A DNA stretch of 34,172 nucleotides from Crocinitomicaceae bacterium (GTDB lineage: Bacteria; Bacteroidota; Bacteroidia; Flavobacteriales_D; Crocinitomicaceae). The position numbers were made by a program, and so were the translations under genes. The DNA lies in assembly GCA_029247685.1 (NCBI GenBank), contig JAQWKT010000059.1, positions 1-34,172 on the forward strand, written 5' to 3'. Below are positions 7,395 to 16,339 of the stretch, in pieces (position 1 is the stretch's first letter; each line of letters begins with the position of its first letter). The notes below the pieces were generated by a model. It saw only the letters and a list, made by a program, of their open reading frames with translations, had not been told where the DNA came from and made no database searches.

Positions 7395-7416
7395 TTTAAC
7401 TTGCTGTTAAGTTAAA
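7395..7416. repeat. 8-bp inverted repeat in the operon leader (possible operator)
   Basis: TTTAACTT (7395-7402) and AAGTTAAA (7409-7416) are exact reverse complements around the 6-base loop GCTGTT. It begins about 13 bases after the -7 box, where a repressor site or a 5' stem-loop would sit. It could regulate the three-gene operon that follows. No regulator gene is adjacent. Confidence 0.45.
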
Positions 7417-7432
7417 CTAATTAGAATGCACC

Positions 7433-7939
7433 ATGAAAAATTATTTTTTTCAAAAAAAAAGAACCCCACCCCTATTAATGATTTTATGTATTCTAACACT
7501 TATTAATACAAGTTTAACTTTACTAGGAGGAATTGTAAGTATTCTTTTTGGACCTCAAAAGGAAGCGCAAAGCCTAACCTTGGCGTACAAATTACCAAAT
7601 GATGCAAATCCTGAACTTATTGATTCACTGGAGCAACTAGAAACTTTTTTGGGAGCTATTAATGAACATTTCTATTTTTTTAATGTCGCTTCATTACTTT
7701 TAGCATCTATTGGAATTATTGCTGTTCAAAAAATGTTAAGTGGTAAAAATTTAGGCTTTCACCTTTATATTATCTACAGTATCATTTCTATTGCACAATA
7801 CTACATATTAATACCAATAAGCGACATCCCCTCTTTTTACATTATCACAAATTTGGCATTTAGTGTTTTTTATATTTTCCTATACTCCTTAAATTTAAAA
7901 TGGATGAATAATCACATGGAAAATGAAACTCCATTTTAA
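7433..7939 (+). CDS. Four-helix integral membrane protein, function unknown
   Basis: The 168-residue protein has about four hydrophobic helices: residues 14-38, 80-100 (after a hydrophilic loop at about 41-78), 108-127 and 133-153. The N-terminus is basic (KKRTPP) and the C-terminus is hydrophilic. I see no cleavable signal peptide, catalytic motif or known domain, and I do not recognise a named family. It is the first gene of a probable operon: the sodium:solute symporter starts 12 bases after its stop and the GlmU-like gene follows directly. It may be an accessory of the transporter, but nothing in its sequence shows this. The promoter box is at 7375-7382, with an inverted repeat in the leader. 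Confidence 0.78.
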   Translation: MKNYFFQKKRTPPLLMILCILTLINTSLTLLGGIVSILFGPQKEAQSLTLAYKLPNDANPELIDSLEQLETFLGAINEHFYFFNVASLLLASIGIIAVQKMLSGKNLGFHLYIIYSIISIAQYYILIPISDIPSFYIITNLAFSVFYIFLYSLNLKWMNNHMENETPF

Positions 7940-7951
7940 AAAATATATCAA

Positions 7952-9430
7952 ATGAGTAATCAAGTTATTATTGGGATTTTAATCGGCTATTTTGCCTTAT
8001 TAATGGGCATTTCTTTTTTTACTTCAAAAGGAGCTGATTCCAAAACTTTTTTTACCGGAAACAGAAAAAGCCCCTGGTATGTGGTTGCTTTTGGAATGAT
8101 TGGTGCTTCTCTTAGTGGCGTAACATTTATTTCTGTTCCTGGATGGGTAAACGACTCCAAGTTCAGTTACATGGTCGTTGTTTTTGGCTACTTAATTGGA
8201 TATCTGGTAATCACTTTTTTGCTTTTGCCCTTATATTATAAACTTAATGTTATTTCGATATATGAATATCTAAAAGAACGTTTTGGCAATTACAGTCACA
8301 AAACAGGAGCTTTTTTCTTTTTGATTTCTCGAATTCTAGGCGCTAGCTTTCGGCTTTATCTTGTCGCTATAGTATTGCAACAATTTGCATTTAATGAAAT
8401 TTTTATTTTTGGAAAACCGTGGCCTTTTTCATTAACAGTCATTTTATCGATTTTACTTATTTGGGTGTATACCTTTAGAGCCGGAATAAAAACCATTGTA
8501 TGGACCGACACATTACAAACACTTTTTATGCTTTTAGCAGTGGGCATTGGAGTGTTTATGATCTTAAACAAGCTTGATTTAAGTTTTTCAGAGTTTATTG
8601 TTTCTCCAGAAATATCTAAATACAACGATTTTATTATTTCAACGGATTTCCTATCAAAGAACCATTTTATTAAACAATTTTTAGGTGGGGTATTTATTGC
8701 GATATGCATGACTGGGCTTGACCAAGACATGATGCAAAAAAACTTAAGTTGCAAGAATTTAAAAGATGCACAAAAAAACATGCTTTCATTTAGCATCGTC
8801 TTACTTGTCGTTAATTTTTTATTTTTAATGCTCGGAGCACTCTTGTTTATCTATGCTGAAAAAACAGGAATCTTAATGCCTGAAAAAACAGACTTGCTTT
8901 TCCCAACAATTGCGCTTAATTCAGATCTTGGAATAGCGATGGCTATCACTTTTTTACTTGGGTTGATTGCAGCGGCTTATTCTAGTGCCGATTCAGCTCT
9001 CACCTCTTTAACCACCTCCTTTTCTGTTGATTTTTTATCCATTGAGAAAAAGAATCCAAAACAACAAAATGCAATAAAAAATAAAACACATGTTATGATG
9101 TCTTGTATATTGGTTTGTGTGGTAATCATATTTAATAATTTAAATGATAAAAGCGTAATATCTGAATTATTAACCATTGCTGGTTATACCTATGGTCCCT
9201 TATTAGGATTGTTTTCTTTTGGTCTATTTAGTAAACGAAAATTACAAGAAAAATGGGTTCCATATCTATGTGTTTTTATTACTATACTAGTCTACATAAT
9301 TAATCTTTATTCAGAAGAACTATTGTTTGGTTATCAATTTGGAATTGAATTGCTTATCTTTAATGGACTGCTTACATTTGTTTCCTTGTATTGTATTTCC
9401 TACAAGCCGATCATAATTAAAAAAAATTAG
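7952..9430 (+). CDS. Sodium:solute symporter (SSS family), substrate unknown
   Basis: The 492-residue protein is a multi-span membrane protein (about 13 helices) with the features of SSS transporters: the [21 protein letters not shown] segment in helices 1-2, [10 protein letters not shown] after helix 3, [26 protein letters not shown] in the middle, and [18 protein letters not shown], which in relatives forms part of the sodium site in helix 8. It would import a small solute with sodium across the inner membrane. Substrates in the family range from sugars and sialic acid to proline and pantothenate, and the sequence does not identify one. The following GlmU-like gene begins on the base after its TAG stop, so they are tightly co-translated. 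A hexosamine-related substrate is possible from that context only. Confidence 0.92.
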   Translation: MSNQVIIGILIGYFALLMGISFFTSKGADSKTFFTGNRKSPWYVVAFGMIGASLSGVTFISVPGWVNDSKFSYMVVVFGYLIGYLVITFLLLPLYYKLNVISIYEYLKERFGNYSHKTGAFFFLISRILGASFRLYLVAIVLQQFAFNEIFIFGKPWPFSLTVILSILLIWVYTFRAGIKTIVWTDTLQTLFMLLAVGIGVFMILNKLDLSFSEFIVSPEISKYNDFIISTDFLSKNHFIKQFLGGVFIAICMTGLDQDMMQKNLSCKNLKDAQKNMLSFSIVLLVVNFLFLMLGALLFIYAEKTGILMPEKTDLLFPTIALNSDLGIAMAITFLLGLIAAAYSSADSALTSLTTSFSVDFLSIEKKNPKQQNAIKNKTHVMMSCILVCVVIIFNNLNDKSVISELLTIAGYTYGPLLGLFSFGLFSKRKLQEKWVPYLCVFITILVYIINLYSEELLFGYQFGIELLIFNGLLTFVSLYCISYKPIIIKKN

Positions 9431-10573
9431 ATGAATATAATTCTGGATGATAGTAACTTACACGAAGCATTTGCTCCGCATTCTTTAACAAGGCCTATTG
9501 GGGATTTGAGAGTTGGTATTCTCACAAACAAAGAAAGGTGGTCACATTATTTGCCCGAAGCAATAATCTCTTTTAAAACAAAAGATTATTTATCAAAGCA
9601 ATTTGATTGTATAGATCCTACAAAAGAATCTATAATTGTTAATGCAGGAATTATTCCTAATTCGGAATTTGTTGCGACCATTATTAATCTTAATGAGGAT
9701 GAAGCACTTTATTTTAAGAAAGGAAAAGTGGCACATAAAGGCAAGGCAACAGTAAAAGTTAATTATTGTGGAGAAGAGCCCATTTGTATAAGTAAAAGAT
9801 GGCATATTTTTCAAAAAAACAAAGAGGCTATTCAACAAGATTTTGAGCTTCTGATAAAAGAACGAGTTTCTAAAAAATTATCTTCTACCAACACACTTTT
9901 AGGACCAAAAAATAATTTATTTATTGAAGAAGGAGCAGTGGTTGAAGCATGTATCCTTAACACCAATGAAGGCCCAATTTACTTAGGTAGAAACTCCATT
10001 ATAATGGAAGGTAGCCTAGTTAGAGGAGCTCTTGCATTAGGGAATAATGCAACCATCAAAATGGGTGCTAAAATATATGGAGCCACAACAATAGGACCTC
10101 ATTGCAAAGTTGGTGGAGAAATAAACAATGTCGTTTTTCAGGGATTTTCTAATAAAGGACATGATGGATTTCTTGGAAATTCAATTATTGGAGAATGGTG
10201 TAATCTTGGTGCAGACACAAATACCTCTAATCTCAAAAATAATTATGGCCATGTAGACACTTTCTGTTATGAAGAAAACAAAATGGTTAAAACCGATACT
10301 TCGTTTTTAGGCCTCTCTATGGGAGACCATTCCAAATGTGGAATCAATACCATGTTCAATACCGGAACAGTCATTGGAGTTTCTTGCAACATTTTTAACG
10401 CAGGATTCCCTCCAAAACACATTCCTTCGTTTTCTTGGTGCAATTCAAGTACAATCGTTCCATACAAATTTGAAAAAGCAGTGGAATATGCAAACAACAT
10501 GATGGAAAGAAGAGGGAGATCTTTAAATAAAAATGAAGAACTGATCCTTAAACATATCCTACAATCTAAATAA
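9431..10573 (+). CDS. GlmU-like sugar nucleotidyltransferase with left-handed beta-helix
   Basis: The 380-residue protein matches the alternative GlmU-like family of Bacteroidota. The N-terminus reads NIILDD, then SLTRPIGDLRVGILTNKERW, in place of the GxGTRM signature of classical nucleotidyltransferases. From about residue 150 to 320 there are hexapeptide repeats of a left-handed beta-helix acyltransferase: LGRNSIIMEGS, MGAKIYGATTIGPHCKVGGE, and GEWCNLGADTNTSNLKNNYG, which resembles the GlmU acetyltransferase active-site loop. The family is thought to make UDP-GlcNAc from GlcN-1-P (acetylation and uridylylation) for cell-wall and LPS synthesis. I infer this role by resemblance. It starts on the base immediately after the symporter stop. 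Confidence 0.85.
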   Translation: MNIILDDSNLHEAFAPHSLTRPIGDLRVGILTNKERWSHYLPEAIISFKTKDYLSKQFDCIDPTKESIIVNAGIIPNSEFVATIINLNEDEALYFKKGKVAHKGKATVKVNYCGEEPICISKRWHIFQKNKEAIQQDFELLIKERVSKKLSSTNTLLGPKNNLFIEEGAVVEACILNTNEGPIYLGRNSIIMEGSLVRGALALGNNATIKMGAKIYGATTIGPHCKVGGEINNVVFQGFSNKGHDGFLGNSIIGEWCNLGADTNTSNLKNNYGHVDTFCYEENKMVKTDTSFLGLSMGDHSKCGINTMFNTGTVIGVSCNIFNAGFPPKHIPSFSWCNSSTIVPYKFEKAVEYANNMMERRGRSLNKNEELILKHILQSK

Positions 10574-10679
10574 GACAATTTTTCTTAATTTAATTTTTGG
10601 CATAAGTCTTGACCTTAATTGGTTTGTATTAATTAAATAGTAACCATGTATTTTATTTTCATTAATAAGTACATGATTA

Positions 10680-10691
10680 TGACAAAATGGC
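10680..10691. promoter_or_regulatory. Imperfect palindrome TGACAAAATGGC upstream of lon
   Basis: The site reads TGACA-AAA-TGGC, a near-palindrome of the TGNCA type, 37 bases upstream of the lon ATG. Lon genes are usually stress-induced, and no TAnnTTTG box is visible in the 155-base gap, so a dedicated stress promoter or operator is plausible. I cannot name the factor. Confidence 0.25.
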
Positions 10692-10728
10692 GCAAAGTAT
10701 GTCGTTTTGAATTAAACCAAAAATTAAC

Positions 10729-13182
10729 ATGAGCGATCTATTTAAAAAGGACTTTTTAAATCTTTCAAAAATCTCTGAATCAGATGCAGAGTTTATCCCA
10801 TTAATTACTTCCGAAGAAGAACAAAATATGAATGAAGAGATCTTTCCAGAAGATCTACCAATTTTGTCTCTTAGAAACAATGTTTTATTTCCTGGAGTGG
10901 TTATTCCGATTACAGTAGGAAGAGACATGTCTATTAAATTAGTTAATGATGCAAACAAGGGAGACAAAATAATTGGGGTTATCTCACAAAAAAATCAGGA
11001 AGAAGAAAATCCAGAATTTGAAGATCTTTATAAAACGGGGACAATCGCTCAAATAATCAAGCTTCTTAAAATGCCCGATGGAAATACCACCATAATTATT
11101 CAGGGAAAAAGAAGATTTAAAATGATTGAGGAAACACAATCAAAACCATATTTAAGAGCAAAAGTTAAGGCTTACATTGAAAACAAAGTCGATACCACAA
11201 AAAAAGAAATCCAAGTGATGATTAAAAGCGTTAAAGAGATTGCTTTACAAATCATTAAAGAAAGCCCTAACATTCCATCTGAAGCCTCATTTGCACTTAA
11301 AAATATTGACAGCCCAACATTTCTAGTGAATTTTATTGCTTCAAACATGAATGCAGACGTCTATAAAAAGCAAGAAATGTTAGAGGAAATGGATTTTAAA
11401 AATAGAGTAATGAAGTTAATTGAGCACCTTTCCCTAGAAATGCAAATGCTCGAGATGAAAAATGAAATTCAAAGTAAAGTAAAAAAAGACATTGATCGTC
11501 AGCAACGAGAATATTTTCTTCACCAACAAATGCGAACTATCCAAGATGAACTTGGAGATAATCCTCAAGAGCAAGATGTAAAGGAACTTTATAATAAATC
11601 GCTGAAAATGAAATGGAATGATGAAGTAAAAACCATTTTCAGTAAAGAGTTACACAAACTTGAAAGAATGAATCCTCAAGGTGCAGAGTACAGCGTACAG
11701 TTAAATTATTTGGATTTATTACTTGATCTCCCTTGGAATATTTTCTCAAAAGACAAACTAGATTTAAAAAGAGCCATTCGTATCTTAAACAAAGACCACC
11801 ACGGCCTTGAAAAAGTAAAAAAACGAATCCTAGAATATCTAGCAGTAATTAAACTTAAAGGAAACATGAAGTCTCCAATTTTATGTTTATACGGACCTCC
11901 TGGAGTTGGAAAAACATCCCTTGGTAAAAGCATTGCAGAAGCAGTTGGAAGAAAGTATGTTCGAATGTCATTAGGAGGTTTACACGATGAATCAGAGATA
12001 AGAGGTCATCGTAAAACATATATTGGCGCAATGCCTGGAAGGATCATGAAACAGATTAAAAAATCAAAAACATCTAATCCTGTTTTCATCTTGGACGAAA
12101 TTGATAAAATAGGAAATAGTAATCATGGCGACCCATCATCTGCCCTATTAGAAGTTCTTGATCCTGAGCAAAATAAAGCCTTTTACGATAATTACATTGA
12201 AACAGAATTTGACCTTTCAAAGGTCATGTTTATTGCTACAGCCAACAATCTTTCTTCTATACAGGCTCCGCTTAGAGATCGAATGGAAATGATTGAAGTT
12301 AATGGGTATACCATAGAAGAAAAATTAGAAATTGCAAAAAAACATCTTCTTCCAAAACAAATCATAGAGCACGGACTTAACAAAACTCAAATCAAATTAT
12401 CAAAACCATCCTTAATTAAAATAATAGAGGAATACACAAATGAATCTGGAGTAAGAGGATTAGACAAGACTATCGCTAAAGTAGTTAGAAACAGAGCTCG
12501 TCAAATCGCCTCAGATGAAACCTACGAAACCTTAATTAAAGAAGACCATCTTTTTTCAATTTTAGGAGCTGGAAGAGCAAAAACGAAATATTCAAATAAC
12601 GAAGTAGCTGGTGTAGTTACTGGACTTGCTTGGACATCATTTGGTGGAGACATCTTATTTATTGAATCTTCTTTAACAAAAGGAAAAGGAAAGTTAACCT
12701 TGACGGGGAATCTAGGTGATGTAATGAAAGAGTCTGCTATTCTTGCGCTTGAATTTTTAAAAGCACACTGCAATTGGTTAAAACTACCTCAATCTGTATT
12801 TGATAATTACAACATTCACATTCATGTTCCTGAAGGAGCAACACCAAAAGATGGACCTAGTGCGGGAGTTACAATGCTTACCTCTTTGGCATCCTTATTC
12901 ACACAAAAAAAAGTAAAGAAAAACCTTGCCATGACAGGTGAGATAACACTAAGAGGAGATGTGTTGCCCGTGGGTGGAATAAAAGAAAAGATTCTTGCTG
13001 CAAAACGAGCAAACATTAAAGAAATCATCTTATCTGAAAAAAATAAATTTGATATCGATGAAATCGATGATAATTATTTAAAAAACTTAAAATTTCATTT
13101 TGTGAATAGCATGAGAGAGGTTCTTGAATTATCTTTGTCAAAAGAAAAAGTTAAAAACCCTATTGATTTAAACAAAAATTAA
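10729..13182 (+). CDS. lon: ATP-dependent Lon protease (LonA type)
   Basis: The 817-residue protein has the complete LonA architecture: LON substrate-binding domain from about residue 45 ([18 protein letters not shown]) to 250, a coiled region ([20 protein letters not shown]), the AAA+ module with Walker A GPPGVGKT (389-396, Lys395) and Walker [12 protein letters not shown], and the C-terminal protease domain with catalytic Ser711 in GPSAG and Lys754 in GGIKEK. It degrades misfolded and regulatory proteins in the cytosol. The ATG at 10729 leaves an N-terminal acidic lead of about 40 residues, typical of Bacteroidota Lon. Its TAA overlaps the ATG of the nitroreductase gene by 1 base (TAATG), indicating coupled translation. 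See the palindrome at 10680 for possible stress control. Confidence 0.98.
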   Translation: MSDLFKKDFLNLSKISESDAEFIPLITSEEEQNMNEEIFPEDLPILSLRNNVLFPGVVIPITVGRDMSIKLVNDANKGDKIIGVISQKNQEEENPEFEDLYKTGTIAQIIKLLKMPDGNTTIIIQGKRRFKMIEETQSKPYLRAKVKAYIENKVDTTKKEIQVMIKSVKEIALQIIKESPNIPSEASFALKNIDSPTFLVNFIASNMNADVYKKQEMLEEMDFKNRVMKLIEHLSLEMQMLEMKNEIQSKVKKDIDRQQREYFLHQQMRTIQDELGDNPQEQDVKELYNKSLKMKWNDEVKTIFSKELHKLERMNPQGAEYSVQLNYLDLLLDLPWNIFSKDKLDLKRAIRILNKDHHGLEKVKKRILEYLAVIKLKGNMKSPILCLYGPPGVGKTSLGKSIAEAVGRKYVRMSLGGLHDESEIRGHRKTYIGAMPGRIMKQIKKSKTSNPVFILDEIDKIGNSNHGDPSSALLEVLDPEQNKAFYDNYIETEFDLSKVMFIATANNLSSIQAPLRDRMEMIEVNGYTIEEKLEIAKKHLLPKQIIEHGLNKTQIKLSKPSLIKIIEEYTNESGVRGLDKTIAKVVRNRARQIASDETYETLIKEDHLFSILGAGRAKTKYSNNEVAGVVTGLAWTSFGGDILFIESSLTKGKGKLTLTGNLGDVMKESAILALEFLKAHCNWLKLPQSVFDNYNIHIHVPEGATPKDGPSAGVTMLTSLASLFTQKKVKKNLAMTGEITLRGDVLPVGGIKEKILAAKRANIKEIILSEKNKFDIDEIDDNYLKNLKFHFVNSMREVLELSLSKEKVKNPIDLNKN

Positions 13183-13769
13183 TGCTTTACAATCTCTCTG
13201 AAATAACCGATCTAATAAAAAACAGAAGAACCGTTTACCCTGAACAATACACCGATAGAAAGGTTCAAAAAGATCAAATTGAACTAATTTTAAAAAATGC
13301 ACAATGGGCTCCAACTCATGGCAATACGCAACCTTGGAGGTTTGTTGTTTACACAGAAAAAGGCAAAGAAACATTAAGTCACTTTTTAGGACAACTATAT
13401 CTTCAAAAAGTTGAAAAAGAGAAACAAAACAGCCTTAAATTAAAGAAGTTAACACAAAGACCTCTTAACTCATCTGTGGTTATTGCGGTATGTATGTCTC
13501 GTCAAAAAGAAGAAAAGATTCTTGAAATAGAAGAAATAGAAGCTGTTGCTTGTGCCGTTCAGAATATGCAATTAACTTGTACTGCTTATGGATTAGGTTC
13601 TTTTTGGTCAACACCAAAACTCATTTACTCTAAAGAAATGAATACGTTTTTAAACCTAACAGAGAAGGATAAATGCTTGGGATTAATTTATATTGGTTAT
13701 CCAGCAATAAAATGGCCCAAAAGTCATCGAAAACCAATAAATTATAACACCACATGGATAACCCAATAG
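13182..13769 (+). CDS. FMN-dependent nitroreductase family protein
   Basis: The 195-residue protein has the nitroreductase pattern. IKNRRTVYP near the N-terminus binds the FMN phosphate. WAPTHGNTQPWRFVVYT (about residues 46-62) is a well-conserved block, and GLGSFWSTP lies in the second half of the flavin site. It probably uses NAD(P)H to reduce nitro- or quinone-type compounds; the physiological substrate is unknown. The start codon overlaps the lon stop as TAATG, and the stop region overlaps the next gene by 16 bases, so the three genes form one tight unit. Pairing with lon suggests expression under stress, but this is inference. Confidence 0.9.
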   Translation: MLYNLSEITDLIKNRRTVYPEQYTDRKVQKDQIELILKNAQWAPTHGNTQPWRFVVYTEKGKETLSHFLGQLYLQKVEKEKQNSLKLKKLTQRPLNSSVVIAVCMSRQKEEKILEIEEIEAVACAVQNMQLTCTAYGLGSFWSTPKLIYSKEMNTFLNLTEKDKCLGLIYIGYPAIKWPKSHRKPINYNTTWITQ

Positions 13770-14110
13770 ACCATACAATAGATCTTGGGTTTGTTAATTA
13801 TGTTAAACATCCTCAAAACAGCAAGTATGTTGTTTTTCGATTTAGAGATGCCAACAGAGCTAAATCTTTTGAATCAGAATTAAAAAAACAAGAATTTTGG
13901 TTTGAAAAAAACACTGCCGAATCTAAAGGGAAAAATTATCATCTTTTTGGAATACATCAAAATGACTTTAAAAAAGTTCAACAAATAAACTACAAGGTAG
14001 AAGCTTTACACAAAAAAAGAATAATTCCTGGGAAATATTTTAGAATTTTTATTTTAGTATTAGGGCTAGGATCACTAACGATGGCTATAATTGGATATAT
14101 ATTATCCTAA
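13754..14110 (+). CDS. Small tail-anchored membrane protein, function unknown
   Basis: The 118-residue protein has a soluble N-terminal part of about 90 residues with alternating charge and aromatic residues (KYVVFRFRDANRAKSFESEL resembles an alpha-beta fold). A single hydrophobic helix (about 96-116) ends at the C-terminus, so it is probably tail-anchored with the soluble domain in the cytosol. I do not recognise a named family. It overlaps the nitroreductase gene by 16 bases and so belongs to the lon unit. Its stop is 2 bases from that of the convergent rpe gene. It may tie the unit to the membrane, but no motif supports a specific role. Confidence 0.75.
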   Translation: MDNPIDHTIDLGFVNYVKHPQNSKYVVFRFRDANRAKSFESELKKQEFWFEKNTAESKGKNYHLFGIHQNDFKKVQQINYKVEALHKKRIIPGKYFRIFILVLGLGSLTMAIIGYILS

Positions 14111-14112
14111 AA

Positions 14113-14757
14113 CTACAATTCTTTTAATTCTGAAATTGTTTTTATTGGATTTGACGATTTAAAAACAAAACTTCCAGCAACTAAAATATCTGCACCAGCA
14201 TTTGAAAGTGCGGCACCTGTTTCTAAATTAACTCCACCATCAACCTCAATCAAACATTTCGAGTTGTTCTTAACAATTAACTCCTTAACTTTCTCTACTT
14301 TTTTACAACTGGAATCAATGAACTTTTGCCCTCCAAACCCAGGGTTAACAGACATAATCAAGACTAAATCGAGCTGATCAATTACTTCTTCAAGAAGCGA
14401 AACAGGCGTATGAGGATTAAGTGCTACACCAGCCTTCATCTCCAAATGTTGAATTGCCTGAATCGTTCTATGTAAATGAACACAAGCTTCATAATGAACC
14501 GTTAAAAAATGGGCGCCAGCATCTTTAAATGAAGAAAGATAAGCATCTGGATTTTGAATCATTAAATGAACATCCATTGGTTTTGTAGCATGTTTTGTCA
14601 TCGCTTTTAAGACAGGTAATCCATAGGAAATATTTGGAACAAAAACACCATCCATAATATCGATATGAAAGAAATCTGCTTTAGATTGATTTAACATTTC
14701 AACATCGCGTTGAACATTGGCGAAATCGCAAGACAATAATGAAGGGGATATTAACAT
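14113..14757 (-). CDS. rpe: Ribulose-phosphate 3-epimerase
   Basis: The 214-residue TIM barrel interconverts ribulose-5-P and xylulose-5-P in the pentose phosphate pathway. Motifs are SPSLLSCDF at the N-terminus, HIDIMDG with metal ligands His31 and Asp33, DVHLM with His64, MSVNPGFGGQKF (phosphate and lid region) and EVDGGV with Asp173, the catalytic acid. All expected metal-site residues are present and the length is normal. On its strand, a near-consensus TAaaTTTC lies 3 bases before the ATG, so it may also have a leaderless or short-leader transcript. It is divergent from the rhomboid gene (81-base gap) and convergent with the lon unit. Confidence 0.97.
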   Translation of the reverse strand: MLISPSLLSCDFANVQRDVEMLNQSKADFFHIDIMDGVFVPNISYGLPVLKAMTKHATKPMDVHLMIQNPDAYLSSFKDAGAHFLTVHYEACVHLHRTIQAIQHLEMKAGVALNPHTPVSLLEEVIDQLDLVLIMSVNPGFGGQKFIDSSCKKVEKVKELIVKNNSKCLIEVDGGVNLETGAALSNAGADILVAGSFVFKSSNPIKTISELKEL

Positions 14758-14801
14758 GTTGAAATTTAATAAAATTTAAAGAGAAAGCATTAAAATATAG
14801 T

Positions 14802-14809
14802 TAATTTCG
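14802..14809 (+). promoter_or_regulatory. Near-consensus -7 box TAatTTcG upstream of the rhomboid gene
   Basis: It matches TAnnTTTG except for C at position 7. It lies 29 bases before the ATG at 14839. The same TTcG variant occurs at 17604-17611 before the acyltransferase gene. Confidence 0.3.
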
Positions 14810-14838
14810 ATAAAAGTTTCAAAACACTTAATAAGTTA

Positions 14839-15450
14839 ATGATTGGTTTTTACTTTATTATCGCTATTACTGTTTTAGTTTCCATTAATGGATTTCAAAA
14901 CAAAACCCTAATAGATAAATGCTTGTTTTCCCCATATTTAATTAAAACATCAGGGGATTATAAAAGAATGCTTTTGCATGTTTTTATTCATGCAGATTAT
15001 GCGCACCTTGCTTTTAACATGTTTTCTTTATTTTTTCTTGGAGAAATTTTATTCGACTCACTCATGTTGTATAATGCCGATTATGGCGTAATGCACTTTT
15101 ACATTATTTATTTTGTAGGTGGATTATTTGCAACTATTGGCCCATATTATAAAAATCAAAACAACGCTTCTTACGCTTCCCTTGGTGCATCAGGCTGTGT
15201 TTCTGCAGTTGTTTTTGCTTTTATATTATGGCACCCGAGCCTTGAATTAATGCTTCTTTTTTTTCCCTTTCCTATCCCTGCATATGTTTTTGGACCAATT
15301 TATCTTGCCTTAGAATTTTTTGCTTTAAGAAGAGGAAAAGGCAATATCGCTCATGATGCACATATCGGCGGAGCTTTTTTTGGGATTATATATATATTAC
15401 TTATCAACCCACAAAAAGGAATTAATTTCCTAGAACTAATATCTTTGTAA
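14839..15450 (+). CDS. Rhomboid family intramembrane serine protease
   Basis: The 203-residue protein has about six helices and the rhomboid catalytic set. LLHVFIHADYAHLAFNMF holds His51, His56 and Asn60, of which the H-x3-N pair (His56 and Asn60) should form the oxyanion hole. LGASG has the nucleophile Ser118, and DAHIGG has the general base His175. It cleaves transmembrane helices in the inner membrane; substrates are unknown. It lacks any extra cytosolic domain. The next gene starts 1 base after its stop but has its own promoter box inside the 3' end of this gene (15440-15447). It is divergent from rpe. Confidence 0.93.
   Translation: MIGFYFIIAITVLVSINGFQNKTLIDKCLFSPYLIKTSGDYKRMLLHVFIHADYAHLAFNMFSLFFLGEILFDSLMLYNADYGVMHFYIIYFVGGLFATIGPYYKNQNNASYASLGASGCVSAVVFAFILWHPSLELMLLFFPFPIPAYVFGPIYLALEFFALRRGKGNIAHDAHIGGAFFGIIYILLINPQKGINFLELISL
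15440..15447 (+). promoter_or_regulatory. -7 promoter box TAtcTTTG of the class IV aminotransferase gene
   Basis: An exact TAnnTTTG match lies inside the last codons of the rhomboid gene and ends 4 bases before the ATG at 15452. The spacing is identical to that at the ABC-F gene (2172-2179), predicting a leaderless transcript. Confidence 0.55.
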
Positions 15451-15451
15451 T

Positions 15452-16333
15452 ATGTTCAACGCATATGTAAATAATAACGGGAAAATAACTTCTTATAATA
15501 CCCCCAGTATTTTATCAGGAAACAGAGGACATCTTTTTGGAGACGGATTATTTGAAAGCATTCGAATTATTAATGGCAAGCCTGTCAATTTAAAAAATCA
15601 CATCTCCAGATTAATGGATGGAGCAAAAGCCCTTAAAATTGAACGCCCTAATCATTTTGGAAATGATTTTTTTGAAACAGAAATTAAAACATTAATAAAA
15701 AAATCAAACCTAACTGATGGAGGGAAATGTCGGCTATCTATTGATCGATCCGCTGGAGGTACATTTTTACCTGCGGTTAATTCCTGTACTTATCACATTG
15801 AAATACAAAACCTCTCAGAAAATTATTTTGAATTAAATCCAGTAGGATTAAAACTAGATGTCTACCAAGACATTAAAATTCATAAAAACTTTCTTTCTTC
15901 TTATAAAACAAAAAACTGCTTAGCATATGTGATGGCTGCATTAAATGCAAAAGAAAAGAATTTGGATGATGTCTTTATGACCAATGAAAAAAGGCAAATA
16001 ATAGAATCTTCTAATAGTAACCTTTTCATTGTGCATAATGGAGTATTATACACCCCTAGCCTAGAGGATGGTTGTTTAGCAGGAACCATGAGGATGCAAA
16101 TAATAAATTTAGCACTAGAAAATAAAATAAAAGTTTATGAATGCAACATTATGCCCCAAAACCTTTTATCTGCAGAAGAAGTTTTTTTAACAAACGCAAT
16201 AAAAGGATTACAATGGGTTGGGAGTTTTAGGTCAAAAAATTACTCTAATGCTATGGCTCGTAAATTTGTGGTTTTACTCAATGAGTATTGGCAAAAAAGA
16301 ACCCTTTCTGAAAAGAAGAAAATCATCAAATAA
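15452..16333 (+). CDS. Class IV PLP aminotransferase (aminodeoxychorismate lyase or branched-chain type)
   Basis: The 293-residue protein has the fold-type IV pattern: GDGLFESIRI (30-39), HISRLMDGAKAL (50-61), the PLP-binding Lys152 in YKTKNCLAYV, the Glu contacting PLP in IIESSNSNLF, and LAGTMRMQII near residue 220. KxxN around the PLP lysine is the pattern of aminodeoxychorismate lyase (PabC, 4-aminobenzoate for folate). The short length also fits PabC, but branched-chain or D-amino acid enzymes share these features, so I leave the symbol empty. Its promoter box overlaps the end of the rhomboid gene. The next open frame continues in the same reading frame after one TAA (see findings). Confidence 0.85.
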   Translation: MFNAYVNNNGKITSYNTPSILSGNRGHLFGDGLFESIRIINGKPVNLKNHISRLMDGAKALKIERPNHFGNDFFETEIKTLIKKSNLTDGGKCRLSIDRSAGGTFLPAVNSCTYHIEIQNLSENYFELNPVGLKLDVYQDIKIHKNFLSSYKTKNCLAYVMAALNAKEKNLDDVFMTNEKRQIIESSNSNLFIVHNGVLYTPSLEDGCLAGTMRMQIINLALENKIKVYECNIMPQNLLSAEEVFLTNAIKGLQWVGSFRSKNYSNAMARKFVVLLNEYWQKRTLSEKKKIIK

Positions 16334-16339
16334 AACACC

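Noticed and set aside
8356-8796. 146-codon open frame on the minus strand inside the symporter gene
   Set aside because: It is antisense to a clear SSS transporter gene, has no family features, and is expected by chance opposite long membrane-protein genes.
10574-10728. Non-coding RNA in the gap before lon
   Set aside because: The 155 bases show no strong secondary structure beyond the short palindrome and no tRNA-like pattern.
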